64,000 nt of DNA from Dyella psychrodurans (GTDB taxonomy: Bacteria > Pseudomonadota > Gammaproteobacteria > Xanthomonadales > Rhodanobacteraceae), in assembly GCF_003363265.1 (NCBI RefSeq), contig NZ_QRBF01000001.1, positions 310,001 to 374,000 of the forward strand. Reading direction: 5' to 3'. Each line of letters starts with the position of its first letter. The stretch's first letter is position 1. The notes below the pieces were generated by a model. The model was not told the DNA's origin. It did not search any database and was given only the letters and a program-made list of their open reading frames with translations. A program made the position numbers and the translations under genes. This document shows positions 12,468 through 24,053 of the stretch, in pieces.

Positions 12468-13109
12468 TCAGCGATTGTCGAGAGTGGTGCCCGTCAGCAG
12501 GCCGCGTGCGAGCATGCTGCATTGACGGCGATGCAGAAGCAGCTGCCATTGCCTACCGCCGATCTGTCGCCATAGCACCGCCGAGCGCACGGCTGCCAGC
12601 AGGCTGGCGCGTACACGCTCCACCAGCGCGGGTTGCTGCAACCATTGCGGGTTGCCCGTCACCATCACGCGGGGCCGCAACGTGGAGATAGTGTTGGTGT
12701 AGAGCCCAGCCAACCGGCTGAAAACCTGGGGTGAGCTGAGGCCGAAATGATCCACCTGCCGTTTGGCCGCTACGATGCCTTGCTGCAGGTCGTCGAGCAG
12801 ATCCTTGCGATGGGCGAGGCTGCGTTCCAGCCGCATCACCGTGACAACCATGCGGGTGACGGACATGTCGCGGCTGTTTTCGTCCAACTGCCCGATCAAG
12901 GTGCGCAGTCCCAGGCGGATGCCGGAGACGTTGCCGTACACGCCGATCACCGAGGGGGCATCGATGCGAAACACGCTGGCGAGGCTGGCATCCAGGGCCA
13001 GATCGTCGCAACGCCCTTCGTTGGCCAGCTGGTGCGCAAGCGCCGAGGCCTGGAACAGTCCGGCCAGGGCCAGTACGCGTTCCTCGTTGATGGCTAAAGC
13101 ATTAAACAC
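12468..13109 (-). CDS. hflD: high frequency lysogenization protein HflD homologue
   Basis: Reading from a GTG at 13109 gives 213 residues, the same as E. coli HflD. It shares the family pattern [20 protein letters not shown] near the start and [18 protein letters not shown] near the end. In E. coli HflD is a peripheral membrane protein that binds phage lambda CII; its housekeeping role is unclear. The start overlaps the mnmA stop by eight bases, so it is the last gene of nudJ-mnmA-hflD. An ATG 141 bases upstream is in frame, but it adds residues that only shadow mnmA. Confidence 0.88.
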   Translation of the reverse strand: MFNALAINEERVLALAGLFQASALAHQLANEGRCDDLALDASLASVFRIDAPSVIGVYGNVSGIRLGLRTLIGQLDENSRDMSVTRMVVTVMRLERSLAHRKDLLDDLQQGIVAAKRQVDHFGLSSPQVFSRLAGLYTNTISTLRPRVMVTGNPQWLQQPALVERVRASLLAAVRSAVLWRQIGGRQWQLLLHRRQCSMLARGLLTGTTLDNR

Positions 13110-14226
13110 GCAGGGGTACTCTCGTTGCTGAGTCGTGGAGACCGCCGAAGGCGGCGTCGGTCGCGGAGATGACGGCGCCACCCAGGCATTCCTCGCGGTC
13201 GTAAAAGACCACCGATTGCCCCGGTGTGACGGCGCGTTGAGGGTCGTCAAAGCGCACTTCTATCCGATCCTCGTTTACGGACACCACGCAGTCCTGGTCG
13301 TTCTGGCGATAACGTGTCTTGGCAGTGCAGCGGAACTCTGTCGCCGGCGGGTTTCCAGCCACCCACGTAGGCGGTTCGGCGACCAGCCGCCGAGCATGCA
13401 GCCACTGGCTTTCGCCGCCCTGTGCGACATACAGCACGTTGGCCGCTACATCCTTGCCGACCACGTACCAGGCTTCGCCGCTGGCCCCTTGGCGACCGCC
13501 GATCCCCAAGCCGTTGCGTTGGCCCAGGGTGTAATACATCACGCCCTGGTGCTCGCCGATCAGGCGACCGTCGGGGGTTCGCATCTCGCCCGGTCGGGCA
13601 GGGATGTATTGCGTCAGAAACTGCCGGAAATCGCGTTCGCCAATGAAGCAGATGCCGGTGGAGTCTTTCTTGGCGTGGGTGGGCAGCGCCGCGTCGCGGG
13701 CCATTTCGCGCACTCGCGATTTCTCGATTTCGCCGACCGGGAAGAGCGTGGCCGCCAGTTGCTGCTGGCCCAGCGCGTGAAGGAAGTAAGTCTGGTCCTT
13801 GCTCGCGTCGACCGCGCGCAGCAGGCGATAGCGGCCGTCGACGCAATCGACCCTTGCGTAGTGGCCGGTGGCGATCTTTTCTGCTCCGAGCGCGCGCGCT
13901 TCATCCAGGAATGTCTTGAACTTGATCTCGCGGTTGCACAGGACATCGGGGTTGGGCGTGCGACCGGCGCGGTATTCGGCCAGGAAGTGCTCGAACACGC
14001 CATCCCAGTATTCGGCGGCGAAATTGCGGGCATGGAAAGGAATGCCAAGACGGCCGCACACGGCGACGGCATCTTTGCGGTCGGCGTCGGTGGTGCAGGG
14101 GCCGCTGCGATCGTCTTCTTCCCAGTTCTGCATGAACAGGCCTTCGACCTCGTAGCCTGCGTGCTGCAGCAGCAGCGCAGCGACCGACGAATCGACGCCG
14201 CCGGAAATGCCCAGCATCACTTTCAT
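13102..14226 (-). CDS. mnmA: tRNA-specific 2-thiouridylase MnmA
   Basis: It inserts sulfur at wobble U34 of tRNA-Lys, -Glu and -Gln, receiving sulfur from the Tus relay. The 374-residue protein starts at ATG 14226 ([20 protein letters not shown]), where the PP-loop SGGVDSS binds ATP. The catalytic cysteines lie in [10 protein letters not shown] (about residue 94) and [12 protein letters not shown] (about 192). The C-terminal [10 protein letters not shown] and a beta-barrel complete the family layout. The start overlaps the nudJ stop as ATGA, and the same mnmA-hflD pairing is found in E. coli. Confidence 0.96.
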   Translation of the reverse strand: MKVMLGISGGVDSSVAALLLQHAGYEVEGLFMQNWEEDDRSGPCTTDADRKDAVAVCGRLGIPFHARNFAAEYWDGVFEHFLAEYRAGRTPNPDVLCNREIKFKTFLDEARALGAEKIATGHYARVDCVDGRYRLLRAVDASKDQTYFLHALGQQQLAATLFPVGEIEKSRVREMARDAALPTHAKKDSTGICFIGERDFRQFLTQYIPARPGEMRTPDGRLIGEHQGVMYYTLGQRNGLGIGGRQGASGEAWYVVGKDVAANVLYVAQGGESQWLHARRLVAEPPTWVAGNPPATEFRCTAKTRYRQNDQDCVVSVNEDRIEVRFDDPQRAVTPGQSVVFYDREECLGGAVISATDAAFGGLHDSATRVPLRV

Positions 14227-14714
14227 GGATTGCCACCGTTGGGCATCAGGTTGCCCACGATGGACAGTGGCAGACGCTGGCCGCCCAGCCAGTCGTCGAT
14301 GGTCATCAGCACCATGGGGCTGCGCAGGCGCTCGCCCAGATCGGCGATTTCGCGCCGTGTCAGCCATAGCGCGCGGCGAACGCCGGTGTCGAGCTGTTGC
14401 TCAAGATCGTGGTGCAGGGGCTTTGCCGCAAAGGTGAAGCGCACGATGACCTCGCCATGCTCGCTGCTGCGCCACTGATGCACGCCGATCAGGTGGGTGA
14501 GCTCCACCGTCCAGCCGGTTTCTTCCCGTGTTTCGCGCACGGCGGCTTGATGCAGGCTTTCCTTGTCATCCAAATGGCCTGCTGGCTGGTTATAGGCAAG
14601 ACGGCCGTTTACTTCCTCTTCAACCATGAGGTAACGGTCGCCGTCGCTGACGACGCAGGCCACCGTGACACGCGGGCGCCAGACGTCGTTCGTGGAATTG
14701 TCACACTGGGTCAT
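14223..14714 (-). CDS. nudJ: NUDIX phosphatase NudJ
   Basis: The 163-residue protein carries a complete Nudix box starting [20 protein letters not shown] and ending TGW, matching GX5EX7REUXEEXGU, near residues 46-68. NudJ in E. coli hydrolyses thiamine pyrophosphate and nucleoside di- and triphosphates. Its place directly upstream of mnmA-hflD matches the E. coli order, which supports the name. It begins at ATG 14714, is divergent from clpS and probably heads the three-gene operon. Confidence 0.88.
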   Translation of the reverse strand: MTQCDNSTNDVWRPRVTVACVVSDGDRYLMVEEEVNGRLAYNQPAGHLDDKESLHQAAVRETREETGWTVELTHLIGVHQWRSSEHGEVIVRFTFAAKPLHHDLEQQLDTGVRRALWLTRREIADLGERLRSPMVLMTIDDWLGGQRLPLSIVGNLMPNGGNP

Positions 14715-14841
14715 CGAGAGTCAAAGGCCCGGGGGAGGGCACTGGAAATGGCGTTATTGTGCCATTACCTCAAGCCTGGCCGCCGAGGAGCAGAATCACT
14801 CAAGGCGTATACTGGAACCGAACAGGCACAAATCCGGAACG

Positions 14842-15168
14842 ATGGCGAACGAACCCGAACAAGAACATGGCGGTGGACACGGACTCACCGTCGAAGTATC
14901 CAAACCGGAAGTAGCGCGTCCGCCGCTATTTCAGGTTTTGCTGCTCAATGACGATTTCACACCTATGGACTTTGTGGTCGAGGTACTGCGTAGCTTCTTT
15001 GGTATGGACCAGGAGAAAGCCGTACAGATCATGTTGCACGTACACACCCGCGGTAAGGGCGTGTGCGGGGTGTTCACCCGGGAAGTGGCCGAAACCAAGG
15101 TCACCCAGGTGAACGAGTATTCACGTGCCAACCAGCATCCTCTGTTATGCACGATGGAAAAGGTCTGA
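14842..15168 (+). CDS. clpS: ATP-dependent Clp protease adaptor ClpS
   Basis: ClpS delivers N-end-rule substrates to ClpAP. The 108-residue protein has the adaptor core [36 protein letters not shown] and the C-terminal [12 protein letters not shown]. The Asn-Asp pair in [11 protein letters not shown] and the His in MLHVHTRG match the N-degron pocket. The N-terminal 25 residues are flexible and acidic, as usual. A TATACT -10-like box lies at 14808-14813, without a good -35. clpA follows 77 bases on. Confidence 0.95.
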   Translation: MANEPEQEHGGGHGLTVEVSKPEVARPPLFQVLLLNDDFTPMDFVVEVLRSFFGMDQEKAVQIMLHVHTRGKGVCGVFTREVAETKVTQVNEYSRANQHPLLCTMEKV

Positions 15169-15245
15169 CTGGAAAAGGTCTGGTTGGCCCCCATTTTGCA
15201 TCCAACGCGGTGAATCCGCCCATCATTGCAGTGGAGTAGGTCCGG

Positions 15246-17516
<2,271 letters not shown>

Positions 17517-17538
17517 CGCAAGCCAGCGATGAAGCAAC

Positions 17539-17570
17539 AAAAAAGCCGCGCAGCATGCGCGGCTTTTTTT
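17539..17570. terminator. strong bidirectional terminator between clpA and infA
   Basis: A 14-base stem (AAAAAAGCCGCGCA with its complement) around a GCA loop ends in a T7 run on the plus strand. Its A-run gives a U-run on the minus strand, so it can end both convergent transcripts. Confidence 0.9.
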
Positions 17571-17591
17571 AGCGCCGACGAATCGCTCGGC

Positions 17592-17810
17592 TTACTTCAT
17601 GCGATAGGTGATGCGCCCCTTGGTCAGGTCGTACGGCGTCATTTCCACCTTGACCTTGTCGCCCGTGAGGATGCGGATGTAGTGCTTGCGCATGCGGCCT
17701 GAAATATGGGCAATGACAATGTGGCCGTTTTCCAGCTGCACACGAAACATGGTGTTGGGCAGGGTTTCCACAACCGTGCCTTCCATTTCAATGACGTCGT
17801 CTTTGGCCAT
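17592..17810 (-). CDS. infA: translation initiation factor IF-1
   Basis: The 72-residue protein matches bacterial IF-1 over its full length: [36 protein letters not shown], and the end [12 protein letters not shown]. It is a single S1/OB fold that occupies the ribosomal A site during initiation. The position beside clpA matches E. coli, where infA also lies near clpA. Confidence 0.98.
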   Translation of the reverse strand: MAKDDVIEMEGTVVETLPNTMFRVQLENGHIVIAHISGRMRKHYIRILTGDKVKVEMTPYDLTKGRITYRMK

Positions 17811-17891
17811 GTGTTCCGGGAGATGCCGCAGACCACCATGGCCGCGTAAGCCCTCGATTATGCCACGTTTCGGACTTCGGTCAAAGAAGCG

Positions 17892-18167
17892 TTAAGCGAA
17901 GTGCTCGTCGAGCTTTCGCCGGATTTCCTGTTCGATCATGGTCTTGAGCGGGGAAAACAGCATTCCGAGCTGGGCGCTCACGTGGATTTCATCGCCGCCG
18001 ACAGCAATCTTGCCGTTAATCCCCGGCCGCTCGAACATCAGCGCGCCGTCCTGCCAGCGGCTTTTGACGTCGAACTTCTCGCGCATGCGGTCGGCCACTT
18101 TGTTGATGACAGTGAGAGCGTCGGCTTCGGAAAGGCCGTGAGGTCGGCGGATGTCGATGCTTGGCAT
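17892..18167 (-). CDS. polyhydroxyalkanoic acid system family protein
   Basis: The 91-residue protein begins MPSIDIRRPHGLSEADAL and continues with REKFDVKSRWQDGALMFERP and GMLFSPLKTMIEQEIRRKLD. This pattern belongs to the small family first named from PHA-granule regions. Members are widespread in genomes without PHA genes, and their biochemical role is not established. No PHA synthase is in the window. It lies 81 bases upstream of infA on the same strand. Confidence 0.75.
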   Translation of the reverse strand: MPSIDIRRPHGLSEADALTVINKVADRMREKFDVKSRWQDGALMFERPGINGKIAVGGDEIHVSAQLGMLFSPLKTMIEQEIRRKLDEHFA

Positions 18168-18267
18168 GGTCGGCTTCGCTTAGGTAATCGAGCATCATAA
18201 AACGTTATAGGTGCCGATAGTTCCTACGCATCTGATAGAGTCGCGCCGTCACGTTGTTGGCCAGTTC

Positions 18268-19038
18268 ATGCGCATCGAGTTTCCTCATTCCACCCGGGCA
18301 AGCTTTCCTTGGAGTCAGTCGCTGCTGCGCATCGGCAGCGAGCCCGACAACGACCTGATACTTGCCACGGGCCAGGCTGCGGCGCACCACCTGCGTATCT
18401 GCATGGATCGCCGCGGCTGGGTGCTGGAAGTATTGCCGGATGCCACGCGCGTCTACGTGAACGCACGGCCGGTGCGCGAGCGCGCCATTCTGCGTCCTGG
18501 CGATACCTTGAGCGTCGGCGATTGCCGGATGCTGCTGTGCGCGGATGAAGCGCCGGAAGGACGGACTTCGCCCAGCATGCCCGAGCAGGAGCGCTACACC
18601 GTCGCGCTGCGCGCGATTGCCGGGCCACTCTCCGGACAGGTACTCCCGGTGCTGGAACGCTTGGAGCTCGGCCTCCACGGGCGCCTTCCCCTGGATCTTC
18701 CCCAGGGCGAAACTGCCTCGCTGATCATTTTCTGGCGCGACGCCCACCTATGGCTCGAGACCGAACAGGCTATCGAGTCGCGCTACCCCGTGCGGGTGAA
18801 TGGAAGCGCTACCCGGCAGACGGTGCTTTTGCCGGGGGACCAGATCGGCATAGGCATGCACCGTTTCGCCCTCGATGCTCCTGGCTTGGAACCCGAGCCT
18901 GAGATCGTGGTGCCAGACCCACCCGCCGAACCGCTGCCCGAAGATTCGGCTGGCCCAAGGGGTGAGGTCTGGTGGTTGATCGTGACCGCCGCCGTACTCG
19001 CTTTGGGAATAGCCCTACTGCTGTTTGTGCATTTCTGA
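18268..19038 (+). CDS. tail-anchored protein with two FHA-like domains
   Basis: From ATG 18268 (MRIEFPHSTRASF) the protein has 256 residues. Residues about 15-92 are FHA-like: LLRIGSEPDNDLIL, HHLRICMDRRGW, then VNARPVRERAILRPGDTL. Residues about 108-203 repeat the plan more weakly, ending VNGSATRQTVLLPGDQIGIG. A proline/acid linker leads to one membrane helix at residues 235-256, WLIVTAAVLALGIALLLFV, at the very end. FHA domains bind phosphothreonine, but the usual Arg after Gly in loop 3-4 is Ser here (IGSEPDND), so binding is uncertain. A GTG at 18211 would add 19 residues. No kinase is adjacent. Confidence 0.72.
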   Translation: MRIEFPHSTRASFPWSQSLLRIGSEPDNDLILATGQAAAHHLRICMDRRGWVLEVLPDATRVYVNARPVRERAILRPGDTLSVGDCRMLLCADEAPEGRTSPSMPEQERYTVALRAIAGPLSGQVLPVLERLELGLHGRLPLDLPQGETASLIIFWRDAHLWLETEQAIESRYPVRVNGSATRQTVLLPGDQIGIGMHRFALDAPGLEPEPEIVVPDPPAEPLPEDSAGPRGEVWWLIVTAAVLALGIALLLFVHF

Positions 19039-19128
19039 CAAATCCGAGACGGAAGCCTTGCATCCCGTTGACGATGCCTTGCTGCGGCGCGCCATAATGC
19101 AGCGGTCATCCTCGACGGGAAACGATGC

Positions 19129-20214
19129 GTGAGCAGGATCTGGAATTTCAGCGCAGGACCGGCGGCACTGCCGTTGCCAGTGCTCGAGCGCGCACAGCGC
19201 GAATTGCTCGATTGGAACAGCAGTGGCGCTTCGGTGATGGAGCAATCCCATCGCGGCAAACGGTTTATCGCCATGACCGAGCAGATCGAAGCGGATCTGC
19301 GCGAGCTGATGGGCATTCCATCCGACTACGCAGTGTTGTTTCTGCAAGGCGGCGCCACGCAGCACTTTGCCCAGATACCGATGAACCTCGCGGGCGAGGG
19401 CGAGAGTGCCGACTACATCATCACCGGTCACTGGAGCGAAAAGGCCGCGAGCGAAGCGGCGCCGTATGTGCGCGTCAATGTCGCCGCGACCAGCAAGGCC
19501 GACAACTACCTGCGCATGCCCTCGCACGACACGTGGCATCTCGACCCCAAGGCGGCTTACGTCCACATCGCGACCAACGAAACCATCCACGGCGTCGAGT
19601 TCGAGGATGTCCCGCGCGTTGGCGACGTTCCCCTTGTGGCGGACATGTCGTCCAACATCCTGTCCTGGCCGGTCGATGTCAGCCGCTATGGGCTGATCTA
19701 CGCGGGTGCGCAGAAAAACATCGGTCCTTCCGGATTGGTGCTGATGATCGTGCGCCGCGACCTGCTTGAACGGCAGGCGCGCCCGATGGCGAAAATCTTC
19801 CGTTACGCCGAGCACGCCGCCAACAGCTCCATGCTCAACACGCCCAACACATGGGGCTGGTATCTCGCGGGCCTTACCTTCCAGTGGCTGAAGGAAAACG
19901 GCGGCCTGCAGGCGATGGCCGAACGCAATCGTCTGAAGGCCGCGCTGCTGTACACGGCCATCGACGGCTCGGGCGGTTTCTACAGCAATCCCGTCGATCC
20001 GGCCGTGCGTTCGCGCATGAATGTCCCTTTTACCTTGCACGACAGCGCGCTCGATTCGCTGTTTCTGCAGGAGTCGGAAGCGGCCGGCCTGATGGCGTTG
20101 AAAGGACACAAAGCCCTGGGCGGCATGCGCGCTTCGCTCTACAACGCCGTGCCGGTGGAGGCCGTGCAGACGCTTGTCGTCTTCATGCACGATTTTGCCG
20201 CCCGCCACGGCTGA
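19129..20214 (+). CDS. serC: phosphoserine aminotransferase SerC
   Basis: It converts 3-phosphohydroxypyruvate to phosphoserine, and also acts in PLP synthesis. It starts at GTG 19129 behind GACGGGAAACGATGC, with RIWNFSAGPAALP at the N-terminus typical of SerC. Other marks are the PLP lysine in GAQKNIGPSGL, SHRGKRF and NTPNTWGWYL. At 361 residues it has the normal length. A nearby ATG at 19125 is out of frame. The serC-pheA-aroA order is a known proteobacterial arrangement that links serine and aromatic synthesis. Confidence 0.96.
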   Translation: MSRIWNFSAGPAALPLPVLERAQRELLDWNSSGASVMEQSHRGKRFIAMTEQIEADLRELMGIPSDYAVLFLQGGATQHFAQIPMNLAGEGESADYIITGHWSEKAASEAAPYVRVNVAATSKADNYLRMPSHDTWHLDPKAAYVHIATNETIHGVEFEDVPRVGDVPLVADMSSNILSWPVDVSRYGLIYAGAQKNIGPSGLVLMIVRRDLLERQARPMAKIFRYAEHAANSSMLNTPNTWGWYLAGLTFQWLKENGGLQAMAERNRLKAALLYTAIDGSGGFYSNPVDPAVRSRMNVPFTLHDSALDSLFLQESEAAGLMALKGHKALGGMRASLYNAVPVEAVQTLVVFMHDFAARHG

Positions 20215-20301
20215 CCTGGTTTGCGAGGTACGGACATTCCGACCCGTTTCAGGCACTATGTGGTTCCGATTCAGACTTCTTTACGCTTGGACATCCATCG
20301 C

Positions 20302-21390
20302 ATGAACGACCCCAAGTCCTCGCTGGCAGAGGTGCGCGAGCGCATCGACAGCATCGACCGGCAGATCCAGGAATTGATCTCCGAACGCGCCAACTGGGCC
20401 CGTGAAGTGGCCCGCGTGAAAGGCGAGGGGCTGTCCGCGATCGACTATTACCGCCCGGAACGCGAAGCGCATGTGCTGCGCATGGTGGTGGATCGCAACC
20501 ACGGCCCGCTGTCCGATGCCGAGATGGTGCGCCTGTTCCGCGAAATCATGTCGTCGTGCCTGGCGCAGGAAGATCCGCTCAAGGTGGGTTATCTCGGACC
20601 CGAGGGCACTTTCAGCGAACAAGCCGTCCGCAAGCATTTCGGCCATGCCGCCTACGGCTTGCCGCTGGGCAGCATCGAGGAAGTGTTTCAGGAAGTCGCC
20701 GCCGGTCATGCCGATTTCGGCGTGGTACCGGTGGAGAATTCCGGACAGGGCATGATCCAGGTCACGCTGGATCTGTTCCTGACTTCCGAAGCGCGCATCT
20801 GCGGCGAAGTGGAGCTTCGGGTGCATCATTGCCTGCTTTCGCAGAACGACTCGCTCGAAGGCATCAAGCGCGTCTACGGCCATGCGCAGGCGTTGCAGCA
20901 ATGCAAGACATGGTTGCGTGTGAATCTGCCCGATGTGGAATGCATTACCGTCAGCAGCAATGCCGAAGGAGCGCGCCTGGCGCGCCACACCGACGATGCG
21001 GCAGCGATTGCCGGCGCCACGGCGGCGAAAGTTTACGGTCTCAAAGTGGTCGCCAATGCGATCGAGGATCGCGCCGACAACACCACGCGATTCCTGGTGA
21101 TCGGCCGCTCCCTGTTCCCGCCGTCGGGCAACGATCGCACGTCATTGCTCATTACCGTCAACGACAAACCCGGCGCGCTTTACGACGTGTTGAGTCCGTT
21201 CGCCAAGCACGGCGTGAGCATGAATCGCATCGAGTCGCGACCGGCGCACACGGGTAAATGGCAATACGCTTTCTTCATCGACGTTTCCGGCCATATCGAC
21301 GATGCGTCGCTTCAGTCCGCGCTGAAGGACATGGGGCCGGTCGCCACTCAGGTTCGTGTACTTGGTTCTTATCCGGTGGCTCTTCCATGA
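20302..21390 (+). CDS. pheA: chorismate mutase / prephenate dehydratase PheA (P-protein)
   Basis: This is the bifunctional enzyme of phenylalanine synthesis. From ATG 20302 (MNDPKSSLAEVRERID) it has 362 residues. The AroQ chorismate mutase helices span about 5-90. Prephenate dehydratase begins at KVGYLGPEGTFSEQA and contains NTTRFLVIG with the essential TRF. The C-terminal ACT domain has the ESRP motif (NRIESRPAHTGKWQYAFFID), which confers phenylalanine feedback. The frame is open further upstream, but that part has no family match. No attenuator peptide is evident. Its stop overlaps the aroA start as ATGA. Confidence 0.96.
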   Translation: MNDPKSSLAEVRERIDSIDRQIQELISERANWAREVARVKGEGLSAIDYYRPEREAHVLRMVVDRNHGPLSDAEMVRLFREIMSSCLAQEDPLKVGYLGPEGTFSEQAVRKHFGHAAYGLPLGSIEEVFQEVAAGHADFGVVPVENSGQGMIQVTLDLFLTSEARICGEVELRVHHCLLSQNDSLEGIKRVYGHAQALQQCKTWLRVNLPDVECITVSSNAEGARLARHTDDAAAIAGATAAKVYGLKVVANAIEDRADNTTRFLVIGRSLFPPSGNDRTSLLITVNDKPGALYDVLSPFAKHGVSMNRIESRPAHTGKWQYAFFIDVSGHIDDASLQSALKDMGPVATQVRVLGSYPVALP

Positions 21391-22703
21391 GTGGTGCAAC
21401 GCGTTTGGATTGGAGCAGTCGTTCCGTTGGATCTTTGCAAGGCAACATCGTGGTACCGGGCGACAAATCCGTGTCGCATCGTTCGATGATGTTGTCCGCC
21501 ATCGCCGAAGGGACGTCGCACATTCGCGGATTCCTGGAAGGTGAAGACACGCGCGCCACGGCAGCGGTGCTCGCGCAATTGGGTGTTTCGATCGAAGCGC
21601 CGTCTGCGGGCGAACGCATCGTGCATGGCGTCGGCCTGCATGGCTTGCGCAGCTCGGACAAACCGCTCGACTGCGGCAATGCCGGCACGGGTATGCGCCT
21701 TCTTGCCGGGTTGCTGGCAGGACAGCGTTTCGACAGTACGTTGATTGGCGATGAGTCGTTGTCGAAGCGCCCCATGCGGCGAGTGACAGACCCCCTTGCG
21801 AAAATGGGCGCTCAGATCGACAGCCAGGACGGTCTCCCGCCGCTGCATGTGCGGGGCGGCCGATCGCTGCATGGCATCCGCTACGAACTGCCAGTGGCGA
21901 GTGCGCAGGTCAAATCCGCGTTGTTACTGGCAGGCTTGTATGCCCAGGGCGCTACGGAAGTGATCGAACCGCATCCGACGCGCGATTACACCGAACGCAT
22001 GCTTGCCGCTTTCGGCTGGCCGATCACGTTTTCGCCAGGGCACGCGAAACTTGAAGGCGGCCATCGTCTGCGCGCTACCGATGTCGTCGTGCCGGCGGAT
22101 TTTTCGTCGGCCGCATTTTTCCTCGTTGCAGCCTGCATCGTCCCCGGTTCCGAGTTGCGCCTGCCTGCCGTCGGCTTGAACCCGCGACGCACAGGGTTGC
22201 TGGAGGCGCTGCGATTGATGGGCGCCGATATCCGCATCGAGAATCGGGCCGAAAGCGGCGGTGAAGCCATCGGCGACCTGATCGTGCGACATGCTCCGCT
22301 GCACGGCATTGAATTGCCGCAGATGCTGGTCCCCGACATGATCGACGAGTTTCCCGCGCTGTTCATTGCCGCGGCGGTTGCGAAAGGACGCACCGTCATC
22401 CGCGGAGCGGCCGAGCTGCGCGTCAAGGAATCGGATCGCATTGCCACGATGGCGGCCGGCATGCGCGCGCTGGGCGTGCAGATCGAGGAAACGCCGGACG
22501 GTGCGATCATCGATGGTGGCCCCATCGGTGCCGGCGCTGTGGATGCGCACGGCGACCACCGTATCGCCATGAGCTTCTGCGTGGCAGGCCTGGTGGCGAA
22601 AGGCGAGGTGACCATCCGCGATTGCGCCAATGTCGCCACCTCGTTCCCGGGATTCCTCGAACTCGCCAACGGCTGCGGATTCGCGTTGAAGCTGGCCGGC
22701 TAG
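21387..22703 (+). CDS. aroA: 3-phosphoshikimate 1-carboxyvinyltransferase (EPSP synthase) AroA
   Basis: It joins shikimate 3-phosphate and PEP in the shikimate pathway. The 438-residue protein starts at an ATG overlapping the pheA stop. PEP- and substrate-binding motifs are complete: [34 protein letters not shown], then [12 protein letters not shown] and [10 protein letters not shown]. In the loop usually read NAGTAxR there is Gly in place of Ala (GNAGTGMR), the form seen in class II enzymes with reduced glyphosate affinity. The upstream in-frame extension from 21258 only shadows pheA. Confidence 0.96.
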   Translation: MSGATRLDWSSRSVGSLQGNIVVPGDKSVSHRSMMLSAIAEGTSHIRGFLEGEDTRATAAVLAQLGVSIEAPSAGERIVHGVGLHGLRSSDKPLDCGNAGTGMRLLAGLLAGQRFDSTLIGDESLSKRPMRRVTDPLAKMGAQIDSQDGLPPLHVRGGRSLHGIRYELPVASAQVKSALLLAGLYAQGATEVIEPHPTRDYTERMLAAFGWPITFSPGHAKLEGGHRLRATDVVVPADFSSAAFFLVAACIVPGSELRLPAVGLNPRRTGLLEALRLMGADIRIENRAESGGEAIGDLIVRHAPLHGIELPQMLVPDMIDEFPALFIAAAVAKGRTVIRGAAELRVKESDRIATMAAGMRALGVQIEETPDGAIIDGGPIGAGAVDAHGDHRIAMSFCVAGLVAKGEVTIRDCANVATSFPGFLELANGCGFALKLAG

Positions 22704-22758
22704 CTCGTCTGCGGACGCGGTTGCAGGTACGCTTGCGCGCGTTCGCAACGAGGTCATT

Positions 22759-23538
22759 ATGTCCGCCGCCCATCCGCCCTTTATCGTCGCCATTCCCGCT
22801 CGCTATGGTTCGACGCGCTTGCCGGCCAAGCCCTTGAGGGCCATCGCCGGCGTGCCTATGGTCGTCCGAGTCGCGCAGCGAGCGTTGCTGGCCGGTGCGT
22901 CACAGGTTGTCGTGGCGGTGGACGATACGCGTGTCGCCGATGCCTTGAATGGGCAGGGCGTGGATGTCTGCATGACGCGCAGCGATCACGCTTCCGGCAG
23001 CGATCGCCTGGCCGAATGCGCGGCGCATTACGGCTGGCCCACCGATGCGATCGTCGTGAACCTGCAGGGCGACGAACCTTTTGCCCCCGCGGCCGGCATT
23101 CGCGAAGTAGCCCGCGCACTGGCCGACGACGATGCCCCCATGGCGACGCTCGCCACGCCGGTCACGGATGCGCACGAGCTGTTCGATCCGAACGTTGTGA
23201 AAGTCGTGGGATCGGCCAACGGTCGCGCCCTGTATTTCAGTCGCGCGCCGCTTCCGTGGGCGCGCGACGCCTTTGCGACGCATCGAAACGTGTTGCCTGA
23301 AGGACTGCCGTTTCTGCGGCACATCGGCATCTACGCGTACCGCGCCGGCTTTCTCCAGCAATACACCGCGCTGTCGCGCACTCCGCTGGAACAGGCCGAG
23401 TCGCTGGAACAACTTCGCGTGCTCGAACACGGTTATCCGATTGCGGTGCGCCTTACGCCGGAGCCTTTCCCGCCGGGCATCGATACCGAGGCCGATTTGC
23501 AGCGCGCGGAAGCGTGGCTAGGCAGCCAGTCGCCATGA
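22759..23538 (+). CDS. kdsB: 3-deoxy-manno-octulosonate cytidylyltransferase (CMP-KDO synthetase) KdsB
   Basis: It activates KDO with CTP for lipid A core assembly in the cytoplasm. The 259-residue protein has [15 protein letters not shown] at the nucleotide-binding N-terminus, [14 protein letters not shown], and NLQGDEPF, which holds the metal-binding Asp. [13 protein letters not shown] and [13 protein letters not shown] complete the family pattern. It overlaps the following phosphatase gene by four bases. An lpxK gene, often adjacent elsewhere, is not here. Confidence 0.95.
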   Translation: MSAAHPPFIVAIPARYGSTRLPAKPLRAIAGVPMVVRVAQRALLAGASQVVVAVDDTRVADALNGQGVDVCMTRSDHASGSDRLAECAAHYGWPTDAIVVNLQGDEPFAPAAGIREVARALADDDAPMATLATPVTDAHELFDPNVVKVVGSANGRALYFSRAPLPWARDAFATHRNVLPEGLPFLRHIGIYAYRAGFLQQYTALSRTPLEQAESLEQLRVLEHGYPIAVRLTPEPFPPGIDTEADLQRAEAWLGSQSP

Positions 23539-23999
23539 TCCATCGCATTCTGTTCGTCTGTCTCGGCAATATCTGCCGGTCGCCGCTGGTCGAAGCGGTG
23601 GCGCGCAAGCGTTTCGCCGACGCGGGGCTGGATATCGAGGTGGCGTCCTGCGGAACCGGTGGTTGGCATGTGGGCACCGGTGCGGATGGGCGCATGCGCG
23701 AGGCAGCTGCCGCGGCCGGGTATCCGCTGGACGCACATCGCGCCAGGCAGCTTAATGCCTCGGACTTTGCGCGCTACGATTTGCTGCTCGCGATGGATCT
23801 CGCCAATTTGCAGGACATGCGGCGTATCGCGCCAGCGCATCAAGTCGAACGGACAGCGCTGTTCCTCGAATGGGCCGGTGTGGCCTCGCTGCAGGAGTTT
23901 CCCGATCCGTACTTCGGTGAGCAGGCGGGTTTCACGGACTCGGTGCGGCTCGCGGAGCAGGGGGTTGCGGGCCTGATCGAACGCCTGCGCACCGGCTGA
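23535..23999 (+). CDS. low-molecular-weight protein-tyrosine phosphatase
   Basis: The 154-residue protein from ATG 23535 ([17 protein letters not shown]) has the P-loop CLGNICRS, fitting CX5R(S/T), at about residues 9-16. The general-acid Asp sits in FPDPYFG near residue 120. Such enzymes often act on tyrosine kinases of exopolysaccharide export (Wzc/Wzb type). No kinase is adjacent here, and the ATGA overlap with kdsB suggests an envelope-related role. That role is inferred from position. Confidence 0.88.
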   Translation: MIHRILFVCLGNICRSPLVEAVARKRFADAGLDIEVASCGTGGWHVGTGADGRMREAAAAAGYPLDAHRARQLNASDFARYDLLLAMDLANLQDMRRIAPAHQVERTALFLEWAGVASLQEFPDPYFGEQAGFTDSVRLAEQGVAGLIERLRTG

Positions 24000-24053
24000 A
24001 AATCTTGCCGCAGCCGACCCGGAAAGTAGGGTAAACAGGCTAGAATCGCAGGT

